Shown piece after piece: positions 1-6,254 of a DNA stretch of 8,393 nucleotides. The notes below the pieces were generated by a model that was not told the DNA's origin, searched no databases, and saw nothing but the letters and a program-made list of their open reading frames with translations. The stretch's first letter is position 1. Every line of letters starts with the position of its first letter. The position numbers and the translations under genes are program-made. Source of the stretch: Candidatus Saccharibacteria bacterium UBA1949 (GTDB lineage: Bacteria; Patescibacteriota; Saccharimonadia; Saccharimonadales; Saccharimonadaceae); NCBI GenBank assembly GCA_002336735.1, contig DDER01000029.1, positions 1,305 to 9,697 on the forward strand. The letters run 5' to 3'.

Positions 1-81
1 GAAAGGTTGGGGGTGGAGTTTAGGTACGACACGGCCAATACTACAGCAGGGATTCGACGTATCATGATTGATATTTCATAG
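1..81 (+). CDS. Possible C-terminal end of an upstream gene (partial)
   Basis: Frame 1 is open from the left edge to a TAG at 79-81 and gives 26 residues ending in RRIMIDIS. The other two forward frames stop earlier, at 22-24 and 65-67. The tail mixes charged and hydrophobic residues and could be the end of a soluble protein. It is too short to assign to a family, and an open stretch of this length is common by chance. The next gene has its own promoter, so nothing links the two in function. Confidence 0.3.
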   Translation, partial: ERLGVEFRYDTANTTAGIRRIMIDIS

Positions 82-144
82 TTGATAGTCCACCTGCACG
101 CCGATTAAAAGATTACGATTAAACATAAGTATGACAAACAATTC

Positions 145-173
145 TTTACGTTTTGTAAACCATACTTTATAAT
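145..173 (+). promoter_or_regulatory. Sigma-70-type promoter giving a leaderless mRNA
   Basis: TTTACG (145-150), a 17-base spacer and a consensus TATAAT (168-173). The expected start of transcription is about 180-182, on or next to the ATG at 182. There is no purine-rich Shine-Dalgarno site between the -10 box and the ATG. Bases 169-183 form a perfect AT-only dyad (7+1+7) covering the -10 box and the start codon. Upstream, CGATTAAA occurs twice (102-109 and 116-123), 14 bases apart. Confidence 0.7.
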
Positions 174-181
174 AATTTATT

Positions 182-1150
182 ATGACAGAAATACTTCCAG
201 TATCCGCCAAAGAAGCGATAAGTAAACGATATGCTGAACTCGAGAGAGTCGACACCGTCGTGCAAACCATTATGGAACGAGGTTTGTCGCTGAACTCTCA
301 ACAATATAGTACCGCAGAGGAAGCGAGGACGGCCGTCCAGGTATTTAAAGGAGAAATAAGCTCATTGATGAACGCTACTCCTGAACTTTCAAAGATTGCT
401 TTGACGGCGCGTGGGTCTGGCGTATGGACCCCAAACCTTGTCGCCGGCCACGAAGAAGATGGCAGCGGCATGACTGTGCAGTACCATCCAGAAGAACCAA
501 TAGCATACCCAGTAGATGGCTCGTTCGTAAAAGGTGTATTGGATAATATTTATGTCTATACTACGACACATCCAGATGGACGCTATAGCATATCATCTCA
601 ACTGTGCCTCACTCGCTCTCCAGCAACAGTATCACTACGAGGGCACAGCCCTCTTATGCCAGAAACTCAGATAGGTATCACAACCCAGACACGTGTCATG
701 ATGGACGGGACCACAGATGTGCGCGTCGAAGAATACTATCGAGCCCGCCATCGACGTGAAGCGATTGGTCGTCGAGCACAACTAGGGGACAAACTATTAA
801 GCAATGCTCTCACAAACCTAGATCGGGCATTGATGCACGAAAACCCTGATGACTATGCAACTCTTAAAAGCATTGCTCTATTAAGAGATACGGACACGCT
901 TCTTCATAACAGTCGGGCTTCTCGTGACGTTGTCGCCGAGATTCTGACTGGTATTATCGGTGAGGGATCAACCCTACGTATTACGCATCGGCAAGCCCCT
1001 GAGGTAGCTGGGCAATTCATACGAATCATGCCTGACGATCCCATGACTGATACTGAAAAAATGACAATGGTGATGTCAGTGCACAAAGATGATGATACTG
1101 CCGCGTTCGAGTGCGTACCACTCCAGGATTTGACTGAGTTTAACTTTTGA
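182..1150 (+). CDS. Hypothetical soluble protein, 322 aa, leaderless start
   Basis: I do not recognise this family. No signal peptide or membrane segment is visible. By eye, residues 7-75 are mostly helical and charged, and residues 80-185 look beta-rich, with many Thr, Ser, Gly and Tyr. Residues 185-260 return to helix, including a basic stretch RARHRREAIGRR near 187-198, and the C-terminal 60 residues look alpha/beta. No catalytic motif stands out. The ATG at 182 is chosen because it lies 9 bases after a consensus -10 box, with no in-frame start upstream inside the transcript. Codon choice is less regular than in fusA, which suggests modest expression. It appears to be transcribed alone, since fusA downstream has its own promoter. 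A divergent or lineage-restricted protein is most likely. Confidence 0.8.
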   Translation: MTEILPVSAKEAISKRYAELERVDTVVQTIMERGLSLNSQQYSTAEEARTAVQVFKGEISSLMNATPELSKIALTARGSGVWTPNLVAGHEEDGSGMTVQYHPEEPIAYPVDGSFVKGVLDNIYVYTTTHPDGRYSISSQLCLTRSPATVSLRGHSPLMPETQIGITTQTRVMMDGTTDVRVEEYYRARHRREAIGRRAQLGDKLLSNALTNLDRALMHENPDDYATLKSIALLRDTDTLLHNSRASRDVVAEILTGIIGEGSTLRITHRQAPEVAGQFIRIMPDDPMTDTEKMTMVMSVHKDDDTAAFECVPLQDLTEFNF

Positions 1151-1193
1151 TCATCGACGACGGAGAATATCACTAGCTTGCTATCGAGAAATA

Positions 1194-1202
1194 TGCTAGA
1201 AT
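1194..1202 (+). promoter_or_regulatory. Extended -10 promoter for fusA
   Basis: TGCTAGAAT is a TGn extended -10 element with -10 hexamer TAGAAT (1197-1202). No good -35 box lies at 16-18 bases; TTGCTA (1178-1183) is too close at 13. The expected start is about 1209-1210, leaving a leader of about 70 bases. CTAGC (1173-1177) and GCTAG (1195-1199) form an inverted repeat that overlaps the extended -10 and could be an operator. Confidence 0.5.
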
Positions 1203-1233
1203 TAGTCCTAAGTGCTGTTTTCTATGGCAAAAA

Positions 1234-1275
1234 ATGATTAATCTAATAACGCCACCCATGCAAAGGAACTATTGA
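1234..1275 (+). CDS. Possible 13-codon upstream ORF in the fusA leader
   Basis: ATG at 1234 opens 13 codons ([13 protein letters not shown]) ending at TGA 1273-1275, four bases before the fusA start. The ORF runs through the AAGGA at 1263-1267 that should serve fusA. It has no Shine-Dalgarno site, and it lies about 25 bases inside the predicted mRNA, so it would not be leaderless. It may be chance. It is listed because two other leaders in this window also hold short ORFs ending at the start region of the main gene. Confidence 0.18.
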   Translation: MINLITPPMQRNY

Positions 1276-1279
1276 GCTC

Positions 1280-3373
1280 ATGGCAAATCCCCAAACTATT
1301 GCGCTAAAAGATTTTAGAAATGTTGGCATCATCGCGCATATTGATGCTGGCAAGACAACTACTACCGAAGGCATTCTCTACCGTACGGGTATCAATCACA
1401 AGATTGGCGAAGTGCGAGGTGATGGAGATGGCGCTACGACCGACTGGATGGCTCAGGAGAAAGAACGGGGGATCACCATTACCTCAGCTGCTGTGACATG
1501 TTTTTGGAAAGGCTGCAAGATTAATATCATCGACACCCCAGGTCATATTGATTTCACCGCAGAAGTAGAGCGTAGTCTCCGCGTACTTGATGGCGCAGTG
1601 ACGGTGTTTGATGGCAAGATGGGCGTCGAAGCACAGAGCGAAACTGTTTGGCGCCAGGCCAACAAATATGGCGTGCCGCGCATCTGTTTCATCAATAAGA
1701 TCAACCAAACGGGTGGTGATTTCTACAAGTCTCTCGAGTCGATCCACAGTCGGCTTAGCCGCAACGCATTTCCTATTCATTTGCCAATTGGATTTGAAAA
1801 AGATATCAATGGTGTCGTCGACTTGATCGATATGAAGGCATACACCTATAGTGATTATGCCGACCACGAGCTAGTCCAGGGTGAAATACCTGCTGATATG
1901 CTCGAAAAAGCCAAAAACGCGCGCAGTCTGCTTGTCGAAAACGCCGTCGAAGCTGACGACGAACTGATGATGAAGTTTTTTGATGAAGGCGAAGAAGCGA
2001 TCACTATCGATGAGCTCAGAGGCGCACTACGCAAGCGTGTCTTGGCTGGCGATTTCTATCTTGTCACGGGCGGCGATGGCCGCGGTGTGATCGTCGAAAA
2101 AGTTCTCGATCTGATCGCTGATTATCTGCCAAGTCCCCTCGATATTGATGCTATTTGGGGCAAAAATCCAAAAACAGGCGACGAAACAAGCCGCAAACCA
2201 TCCGATACCGAGCCTATGGCAGCTCTCGCATTTAAGCTTGCGACCGACCCATTTGTCGGCAAACTGATCTTTGTGCGCGTGTATTCTGGCGTCCTCAAGG
2301 CTGGTAGCTATGTGCTCAATACGACAACGGGCGAAAAAGAGCGCGTCGGCCGCATCGTGCGTATGCATGCTGATAAGCGCGAAGATATCGATATGGTCAG
2401 TGCGGGTGATATTGCCGCTGTGGTCGGCCTCAAGGGGACATTTACTGGTCACACGCTCACCGATGTGGCGCACCCAATCGCGCTCGAATCAATCACATTT
2501 CCAGAACCACCTGTCTCGATAGCTGTAGAGCCGAAGTCAAAAGCCGATCAAGAAAAAATGGGCATCGCACTCCAACGTCTCGCCGAGGAAGACCCAACGT
2601 TTCGCGTCCACACTGACGACGAGACTGGCCAAACTATCATGAGCGGCATGGGCGAGCTTCATCTTGATATTTTGATTGACCGCATGAAGCGAGAATTTAG
2701 CGTCGAAGCAAACGTCGGCGAGCCGCAAGTTGCGTTTCGCGAGACGATTCGCGGCATGGCAGAAGTCCAGGGCAAGCACGCCAAGCAATCAGGCGGCCGC
2801 GGACAGTATGGAGACGTTTGGATCCGATTTGAGCCAAATGAACAAGGCAAAGGCTTTGAGTTCGTCGATGAAATCAAAGGTGGCGTGGTACCACAAGAAT
2901 ACCGCCCTGCTGTCATGAAAGGCATCCGCGATACACTTACTGGCGGCGTAATCGCTGGCTACCCTGTCGTTGATGTCAGGGCGACTCTCTACGATGGTAC
3001 GTATCACGATGTTGACTCGAGTGAGCTTGCCTTTAACCTCGCTGGAGCACTCGCAACTCGCGATGGCATCAAGCAGGCCAAACCTGTTATTCTGGAGCCT
3101 GTCATGCACGTCGAAGTCACCACTCCAGAGGAATTTATGGGCGACGTCATCGGCGATCTCAACGGACGCCGCGGCCGTATCGAAGCCATGGAAGACCTGA
3201 TGGGTGGCGCCAAGCTTGTCAAAGCTATCGTGCCGCTCGCCAATATGTTTGGCTACACCGGTGATATCCGATCGATGTCACAGGGCCGTGCTGCATCTAC
3301 GATGGAACTGGCGCATTACGAAGAAGTTCCGCCAAACGTTGCGCAGGAAATCATCGAAAAACGTTCGAAATAA
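1280..3373 (+). CDS. fusA: Translation elongation factor G with altered guanine-recognition motifs
   Basis: EF-G is the ribosomal GTPase that moves tRNA and mRNA during elongation and, with RRF, splits ribosomes. At 697 residues it is full length, close to other bacterial EF-G proteins. Visible motifs are the P-loop AHIDAGKT (19-26), switch I RGITIT (63-68), with about two extra residues before it, and DTPGH (85-89) with the catalytic His89. Later come GMGELHLD (domain III), SGGRGQYG (504-511) and the domain IV tip YHDVDSSE (575-582), then a domain V typical of the family. G4 reads NKIN (139-142) where NKxD is expected. The G5 region reads TGGDGRG (263-269) where GSAxK is expected. The start has AAGGA 12 bases upstream and GAG three bases upstream. 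An intact translocation domain argues that this is the working EF-G and not a decayed paralogue. Confidence 0.97.
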   Translation: MANPQTIALKDFRNVGIIAHIDAGKTTTTEGILYRTGINHKIGEVRGDGDGATTDWMAQEKERGITITSAAVTCFWKGCKINIIDTPGHIDFTAEVERSLRVLDGAVTVFDGKMGVEAQSETVWRQANKYGVPRICFINKINQTGGDFYKSLESIHSRLSRNAFPIHLPIGFEKDINGVVDLIDMKAYTYSDYADHELVQGEIPADMLEKAKNARSLLVENAVEADDELMMKFFDEGEEAITIDELRGALRKRVLAGDFYLVTGGDGRGVIVEKVLDLIADYLPSPLDIDAIWGKNPKTGDETSRKPSDTEPMAALAFKLATDPFVGKLIFVRVYSGVLKAGSYVLNTTTGEKERVGRIVRMHADKREDIDMVSAGDIAAVVGLKGTFTGHTLTDVAHPIALESITFPEPPVSIAVEPKSKADQEKMGIALQRLAEEDPTFRVHTDDETGQTIMSGMGELHLDILIDRMKREFSVEANVGEPQVAFRETIRGMAEVQGKHAKQSGGRGQYGDVWIRFEPNEQGKGFEFVDEIKGGVVPQEYRPAVMKGIRDTLTGGVIAGYPVVDVRATLYDGTYHDVDSSELAFNLAGALATRDGIKQAKPVILEPVMHVEVTTPEEFMGDVIGDLNGRRGRIEAMEDLMGGAKLVKAIVPLANMFGYTGDIRSMSQGRAASTMELAHYEEVPPNVAQEIIEKRSK

Positions 3374-3400
3374 GGATACTATTGAGCTACGTGTTGTCCA

Positions 3401-3427
3401 GCGATGGGCGAACGGCACTACCATCGC
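3401..3427 (+). other. Hairpin after fusA, terminator-like but without a U-run
   Basis: GCGATGG (3401-3407) pairs perfectly with CCATCGC (3421-3427) across a 13-base loop. The sequence that follows (GTTAGGTTT) is only moderately T-rich, so a classical intrinsic terminator is not well supported. Its place 28 bases after the fusA stop fits a 3'-end stabilising or weak terminating structure. Confidence 0.35.
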
Positions 3428-3437
3428 GTTAGGTTTC

Positions 3438-3446
3438 TGGTATACT
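3438..3446 (+). promoter_or_regulatory. Extended -10 promoter for the 109-aa membrane gene
   Basis: TGGTATACT is a TGn extended -10 with TATACT at 3441-3446. The -35 region is weak. The expected start at A3453 gives a 35-base leader that contains a good Shine-Dalgarno site, AGGAG (3476-3480), seven bases before the ATG at 3488. Confidence 0.6.
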
Positions 3447-3487
3447 AGGGCTATCCCGCATTCAGGACGTACCTTAGGAGAAGTAGG

Positions 3488-3817
3488 ATGAATTATCTCG
3501 ACATGTGGTGGCCGTCCATGGCGATTCTCACAGCAAGTCTTGCGGCGGTGGTCATAGTAGTGGCGCGATTGCTCGTAGTATCTCGCAGTGCCGCTCGCAC
3601 ATTTGGCTACGAAGCACATCGAAAGGTGCGCCTACGCCAACAGCGACTTGAAGATGTGGTAGCAGGCCTGGTTGGTGTCATCGTCGCATGTTGCGTGCTG
3701 ATGATGATCCAATGGTTGCCGCGATACATGCATCAGGTGGTCGGAACGCTTGCTCTCGGTTTTGGCTTTATCTCAGCACTGACCGTGACGTTTATGGTCA
3801 TATTTCGGCGCCGCTAA
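3488..3817 (+). CDS. Small three-helix membrane protein, unknown, 109 aa
   Basis: Three hydrophobic segments are visible at about residues 9-31, 57-77 and 83-106. The loop between the first two is strongly basic (RSAARTFGYEAHRKVRLRQQR) and the C-terminus is RRR. By the positive-inside rule this gives N-terminus out, basic loop in and C-terminus in. No catalytic or transport motif is visible and I do not recognise the family. AGGAG seven bases before the ATG fixes the start. It has its own promoter, and a strong hairpin follows its stop, so it is probably transcribed alone. Confidence 0.8.
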   Translation: MNYLDMWWPSMAILTASLAAVVIVVARLLVVSRSAARTFGYEAHRKVRLRQQRLEDVVAGLVGVIVACCVLMMIQWLPRYMHQVVGTLALGFGFISALTVTFMVIFRRR

Positions 3818-3830
3818 ATCCGCTCCAGTC

Positions 3831-3863
3831 GTCCCCCATACTGCCTACTTACAGATGGGGGAC
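3831..3863. other. Strong intergenic hairpin
   Basis: GTCCCCCAT (3831-3839) and ATGGGGGAC (3855-3863) are perfect reverse complements. Next to them, CTG (3841-3843) pairs with CAG (3852-3854). This makes a 12-bp stem with one bulged A and an 8-base loop. No T-run follows on either strand, so it is not a standard intrinsic terminator. It ends 27 bases before the -10 box of the next gene. It could be a 3'-end stabiliser, a terminator that needs no U-tract, or a binding site. Confidence 0.55.
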
Positions 3864-3890
3864 AATCATGTCAGACAGAAATCTCCATGC

Positions 3891-3896
3891 TATAAT
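3891..3896 (+). promoter_or_regulatory. -10 box of a leaderless transcript
   Basis: A consensus TATAAT ends seven bases before the A of the ATG at 3903, so the predicted first base of the mRNA is the A of that start codon. Candidate -35 sequences (for example ATGTCA at 3868-3873, 17-base spacer) are poor. There is no Shine-Dalgarno site between the -10 box and the ATG. Confidence 0.65.
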
Positions 3897-3902
3897 AAGC
3901 TT

Positions 3903-4970
3903 ATGAAAATCATACGCGAAATCAATGACGAACTCATTGTTGAAGACAAAGAAACAACCGCAATTACTATCGGAATACTCATGATAATCTTTGGATTTAT
4001 CGGTGTACTTATGGGGTTTGGCGTCGAGCTATTCGGGCCAACAATCGTCAGCAATCTTTTCTGTATTCCGACTATTGTGTTCGGCGCGTGGATGATATTT
4101 GCCGCCAAGCAACACAGAGTCACATTTAAGCGTGGTGGTCAAACGTCTATCGAACAAAAGCGAATGCTACTTGGTAAGAATGAGGAAGTTGTGATTACCA
4201 CGAGTGACATTCGTGAAGTTTCATTTGCGGGCGGAGAGACAACGGCGCATACTGCTGATGGGCACTACCACAAATCCGATGACGGTGCCGTGACACTCCA
4301 TCTTGGAGATGGCGCGTTTTTTGAGATTGGAGGCAAACTATTTGGCGGAACACTGTCTTTGCTTGGTAAAAGTATAACAGTGAGGGTCAACACCGGCGTC
4401 GCTGCTAGTGAAGGCGGTATCATAGCGAATTTCCTCAATGTTCCACTTCGATCCGAGCCGGCAACTGCTTTGGCGCCATCGACTAGTTCATCTGCCCCGT
4501 CACCTCGCGAGCCTCGACTGGTCGAGCCGCTTCAGCCTGTCGCGCCCACAACTGCATCTCCAGTCGAGATAACCCCTCTCGCTGCTTCTATGACACCGCC
4601 GACAATCACTGCTCCGCCCGAGGCGCTTAGCCCATCACCAACATCTATCTCACCACCAACTCCAGCAAGTGTGCCTCTCGTTACCCCTCCCAGTCCACCG
4701 CCTCAACCATCTATCGATGAGATACAGGCCTCAGCCGAACAGGTGGCTTCATCTGTCGATCAAGCTATGGCACGTCAACTTGGTGAACAGTTGCCAATTC
4801 GTCAAACCGACATTACTCCATCTGAGCTTGCCGAAGAACGAGCAGAGGAAGCGTCGGAAATTCAAGCAGCTGCGGATGCGATGCCCGCTCCTCAGGCACC
4901 AGACAAGCCATTTATTTACGCGACCGCACCTCCAGCTCCAGCTCAGACAGTTCAGAATCCTAAGCCATAA
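3903..4970 (+). CDS. Membrane-anchored protein with beta-rich domain and Pro-rich tail, 355 aa
   Basis: The frame stays open upstream to an ATG at 3855, but that codon lies inside the hairpin arm and before the -10 box. The ATG at 3903, seven bases after TATAAT, is therefore chosen. Two membrane helices are predicted at about residues 19-40 and 44-67. Residues 70-170 look like a small beta-rich domain of the bacterial PH-like kind; this is a shape-based guess only. Residues 183-270 are rich in Pro, Ser, Thr and Ala and should be an extended linker. Residues 271-325 are charged and probably helical (SAEQVASSVDQAMARQ, ELAEERAEEASEIQAAAD), followed by another Ala/Pro-rich end. Such a tail could span the cell wall layer or hold partners at the membrane. 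The next gene starts two bases after the stop, so the two are probably co-translated. Confidence 0.82.
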   Translation: MKIIREINDELIVEDKETTAITIGILMIIFGFIGVLMGFGVELFGPTIVSNLFCIPTIVFGAWMIFAAKQHRVTFKRGGQTSIEQKRMLLGKNEEVVITTSDIREVSFAGGETTAHTADGHYHKSDDGAVTLHLGDGAFFEIGGKLFGGTLSLLGKSITVRVNTGVAASEGGIIANFLNVPLRSEPATALAPSTSSSAPSPREPRLVEPLQPVAPTTASPVEITPLAASMTPPTITAPPEALSPSPTSISPPTPASVPLVTPPSPPPQPSIDEIQASAEQVASSVDQAMARQLGEQLPIRQTDITPSELAEERAEEASEIQAAADAMPAPQAPDKPFIYATAPPAPAQTVQNPKP

Positions 4971-4972
4971 CT

Positions 4973-5572
4973 ATGAAATATTTGCGAGAACGTCCTAGCT
5001 ATCATCTTGTCTATACGATGGTCGCCGTCGCAATCATTGGGATTATCCTGAGTGCCATCCTCACAACCGATAACCGCTGGACTGTGTGGCACCTCAGTCG
5101 ACTCGGTGAAGGCAAGACCCTGGCTGCATATGTATTCAATGCAACGCTGATGCTTGGCGCACTGTTGATGATCTGGTTTTCTGATAGTCTGATCACCGAG
5201 CTTAAACAGCTTGATCGCTCACGCGCCCGGAGATTGACGATTCTATGGTCTCTTTTTGTCCTGATAGGTGTTGGGTGGCTTGGGGTCGCGGTATTTCCAT
5301 TTGATCAATATCCGATCACGCACAACATCTTCGGCTACGGAATGTTTGTGATGGTGTGTATCACAATGCTTGGTCTACGGTGGTTTGCACCTATATTGCC
5401 CGGCTACTTACAGTCGGCGTCATTCGGCATTATATTTATCGTCAGCCTAGCGATGTTGGGATTTCATATTTTTCATGTTGGCACGCTTCTGCTTGTTGAG
5501 CTACTCGGTGGCATATTGTTGTTTGCCTGGCTGATTGTACTATCAAGACATACTTTTCATCGCTTACATTAG
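4973..5572 (+). CDS. Six-helix integral membrane protein, DUF998-like, 199 aa
   Basis: Hydrophobic segments lie at about residues 12-31, 49-70, 88-108, 118-138, 147-167 and 170-190. The pattern of HLSRLGEG before helix 2 and FPFDQYPITHNIFGYGMF between helices 3 and 4 resembles the DUF998 / Frag1-like membrane family. His117 and Asp111 in that loop are the sort of residues conserved there. The assignment is by memory of the pattern and is tentative; no activity is known to me. The start lies two bases after the stop of the preceding gene and has no clear Shine-Dalgarno site, so translation probably depends on ribosomes ending the upstream gene. That links its level to the Pro-rich anchored protein, a plausible partner. 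Confidence 0.82.
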   Translation: MKYLRERPSYHLVYTMVAVAIIGIILSAILTTDNRWTVWHLSRLGEGKTLAAYVFNATLMLGALLMIWFSDSLITELKQLDRSRARRLTILWSLFVLIGVGWLGVAVFPFDQYPITHNIFGYGMFVMVCITMLGLRWFAPILPGYLQSASFGIIFIVSLAMLGFHIFHVGTLLLVELLGGILLFAWLIVLSRHTFHRLH

Positions 5573-5580
5573 GCTAGTGC

Positions 5581-5609
5581 TTGCAGTCACGTTGCGTTAT
5601 AGGTATCCT
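5581..5609 (+). promoter_or_regulatory. Promoter with a dyad centred on its -10 box
   Basis: TTGCAG (5581-5586), a 17-base spacer and TATCCT (5604-5609). The expected first base is 5616, the A of an ATG. TATAGG (5598-5603) and CCTATA (5611-5616) form a 6-bp inverted repeat with a 7-base centre that brackets the -10 box. A repressor could bind there, or a small hairpin could form in DNA. Regulatory use is an inference. Confidence 0.5.
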
Positions 5610-5615
5610 GCCTAT

Positions 5616-5702
5616 ATGTCTCATGAAACCATGCACCAAGCCGTGCCAATCATTACAATGAGTGAGAATGTTGCTTATCTTGCAGAGAGGTGCAGTATAT
5701 GA
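5616..5702 (+). CDS. Possible leaderless 28-codon ORF overlapping the next gene
   Basis: The ATG at 5616 is exactly where the upstream promoter should start transcription. The ORF runs 28 codons (beginning MSHETMHQ, ending AERCSI) to TGA 5700-5702. That stop overlaps the start of the 174-aa gene as ATGA (5699-5702). The peptide is soluble-looking, with no run of one amino acid as in attenuator peptides. The Shine-Dalgarno site of the next gene lies inside it. The start position and the ATGA overlap support real translation, either as a small protein or as a leader that couples translation. It is too short for codon statistics, so chance remains possible. Confidence 0.4.
   Translation: MSHETMHQAVPIITMSENVAYLAERCSI
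5684..5690 (+). promoter_or_regulatory. Shine-Dalgarno site that sets the start of the 174-aa gene
   Basis: AGAGAGG lies eight bases before the ATG at 5699. A GTG at 5690 in the same frame overlaps this site and would add three residues. The spacing favours the ATG. Confidence 0.65.
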
Positions 5703-6223
5703 GTGAACTCGTCACGCTTAATCGCCAGCCAGACGTAATTATCACTGATCTCTCATCTTCGAACGCGGCCACACTGGAACTACTGCTTGCAAACAAAGCC
5801 ATCGTCGATGCGACTCACGAGCAAGCTGATCGTGTCTGCCCTGTATATAATTTTGGCCATCCGGCGCTACAGGCGTGCGTAGACAGAACATACTCGCCCG
5901 ATCAGGCCGGGGCAGTCGACCATGGTATCAAAGTATATGAGGCCCTCATGTCTTTTGTTGGCCAACCGCCCGAGCGGTGCGATACGTTTCGTGTTACGCT
6001 ACACGCCGCCAAACTTGGCGTGAAATTAGATCCAGATGGTATACGAGATTATGGCATCGCGGCTGTCGATGATGCACGCAGCCACGTCCCGCGGCTGATA
6101 GAAGTCGTCTCGATAACATCAGCGAGATTTTTGGGACCGCTGACGCACTATGCAATTCTCGGAGCGGCAATAGCAAGACAATTTGAAATCGATACTACAG
6201 ATATTTCAAGTGAGTACCGGTAA
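5699..6223 (+). CDS. Hypothetical soluble protein, 174 aa
   Basis: I do not recognise this family. No signal peptide or membrane helix is visible. The N-terminal half has alternating strands and helices (PDVIITDLSS, ATLELLLANKAIV). It is followed by a distinctive stretch around residues 45-60 (RVCPVYNFGHPALQAC) and another around 64-80 (TYSPDQAGAVDHGIKVYEAL). Cys47, Cys60, Cys94 and His40, His54, His75 could bind a metal, but no spacing matches a motif I know. The C-terminal half includes a helix at about 143-162. The ATG at 5699 overlaps the stop of the 28-codon ORF as ATGA and has AGAGAGG eight bases upstream. The stop is followed directly by the htpX promoter, so the unit probably ends here. 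Confidence 0.78.
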   Translation: MSELVTLNRQPDVIITDLSSSNAATLELLLANKAIVDATHEQADRVCPVYNFGHPALQACVDRTYSPDQAGAVDHGIKVYEALMSFVGQPPERCDTFRVTLHAAKLGVKLDPDGIRDYGIAAVDDARSHVPRLIEVVSITSARFLGPLTHYAILGAAIARQFEIDTTDISSEYR

Positions 6224-6227
6224 TACT

Positions 6228-6236
6228 TGGTATAAT
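6228..6236 (+). promoter_or_regulatory. Extended -10 promoter for htpX
   Basis: TGGTATAAT is a TGn extended -10 with consensus TATAAT (6231-6236). No convincing -35 box lies at the usual spacing. The expected start near 6241-6244 leaves a leader of about 11-14 bases that is essentially just the Shine-Dalgarno site. Confidence 0.65.
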
Positions 6237-6243
6237 GGATAGC

Positions 6244-6250
6244 AAGGAGG
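6244..6250 (+). promoter_or_regulatory. Consensus Shine-Dalgarno site for htpX
   Basis: AAGGAGG is the strongest Shine-Dalgarno site in the window. It lies one base before the ATG at 6252 and four before the ATG at 6255. The second of these tandem ATG codons has the more workable spacing. Confidence 0.75.
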
Positions 6251-6254
6251 TATG

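Noticed and set aside
102..123. CGATTAAA direct repeats as a CRISPR or phage site
   Set aside because: Only two 8-base copies, 14 bases apart, in AT-rich sequence; too little for an array.
1484..2473. Minus-strand open frames of 127 and 148 codons
   Set aside because: They lie opposite fusA, have no promoter or Shine-Dalgarno site, and follow from its regular codon use.
3855..3902. Upstream ATG giving a 371-aa version of the Pro-rich protein
   Set aside because: It lies in the 3' arm of a hairpin and upstream of the -10 box at 3891-3896, so it would not be in the mRNA from that promoter.
4669..4998. 109-codon frame overlapping the Pro-rich region and the next start
   Set aside because: It is a shifted frame of the Pro-rich coding sequence, rich in Leu, His and Arg from CTN, CAN and CGN codons, with no start signals.
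5690..5698. GTG start for the 174-aa gene
   Set aside because: It overlaps the Shine-Dalgarno site; the ATG nine bases on has proper spacing and the ATGA overlap.
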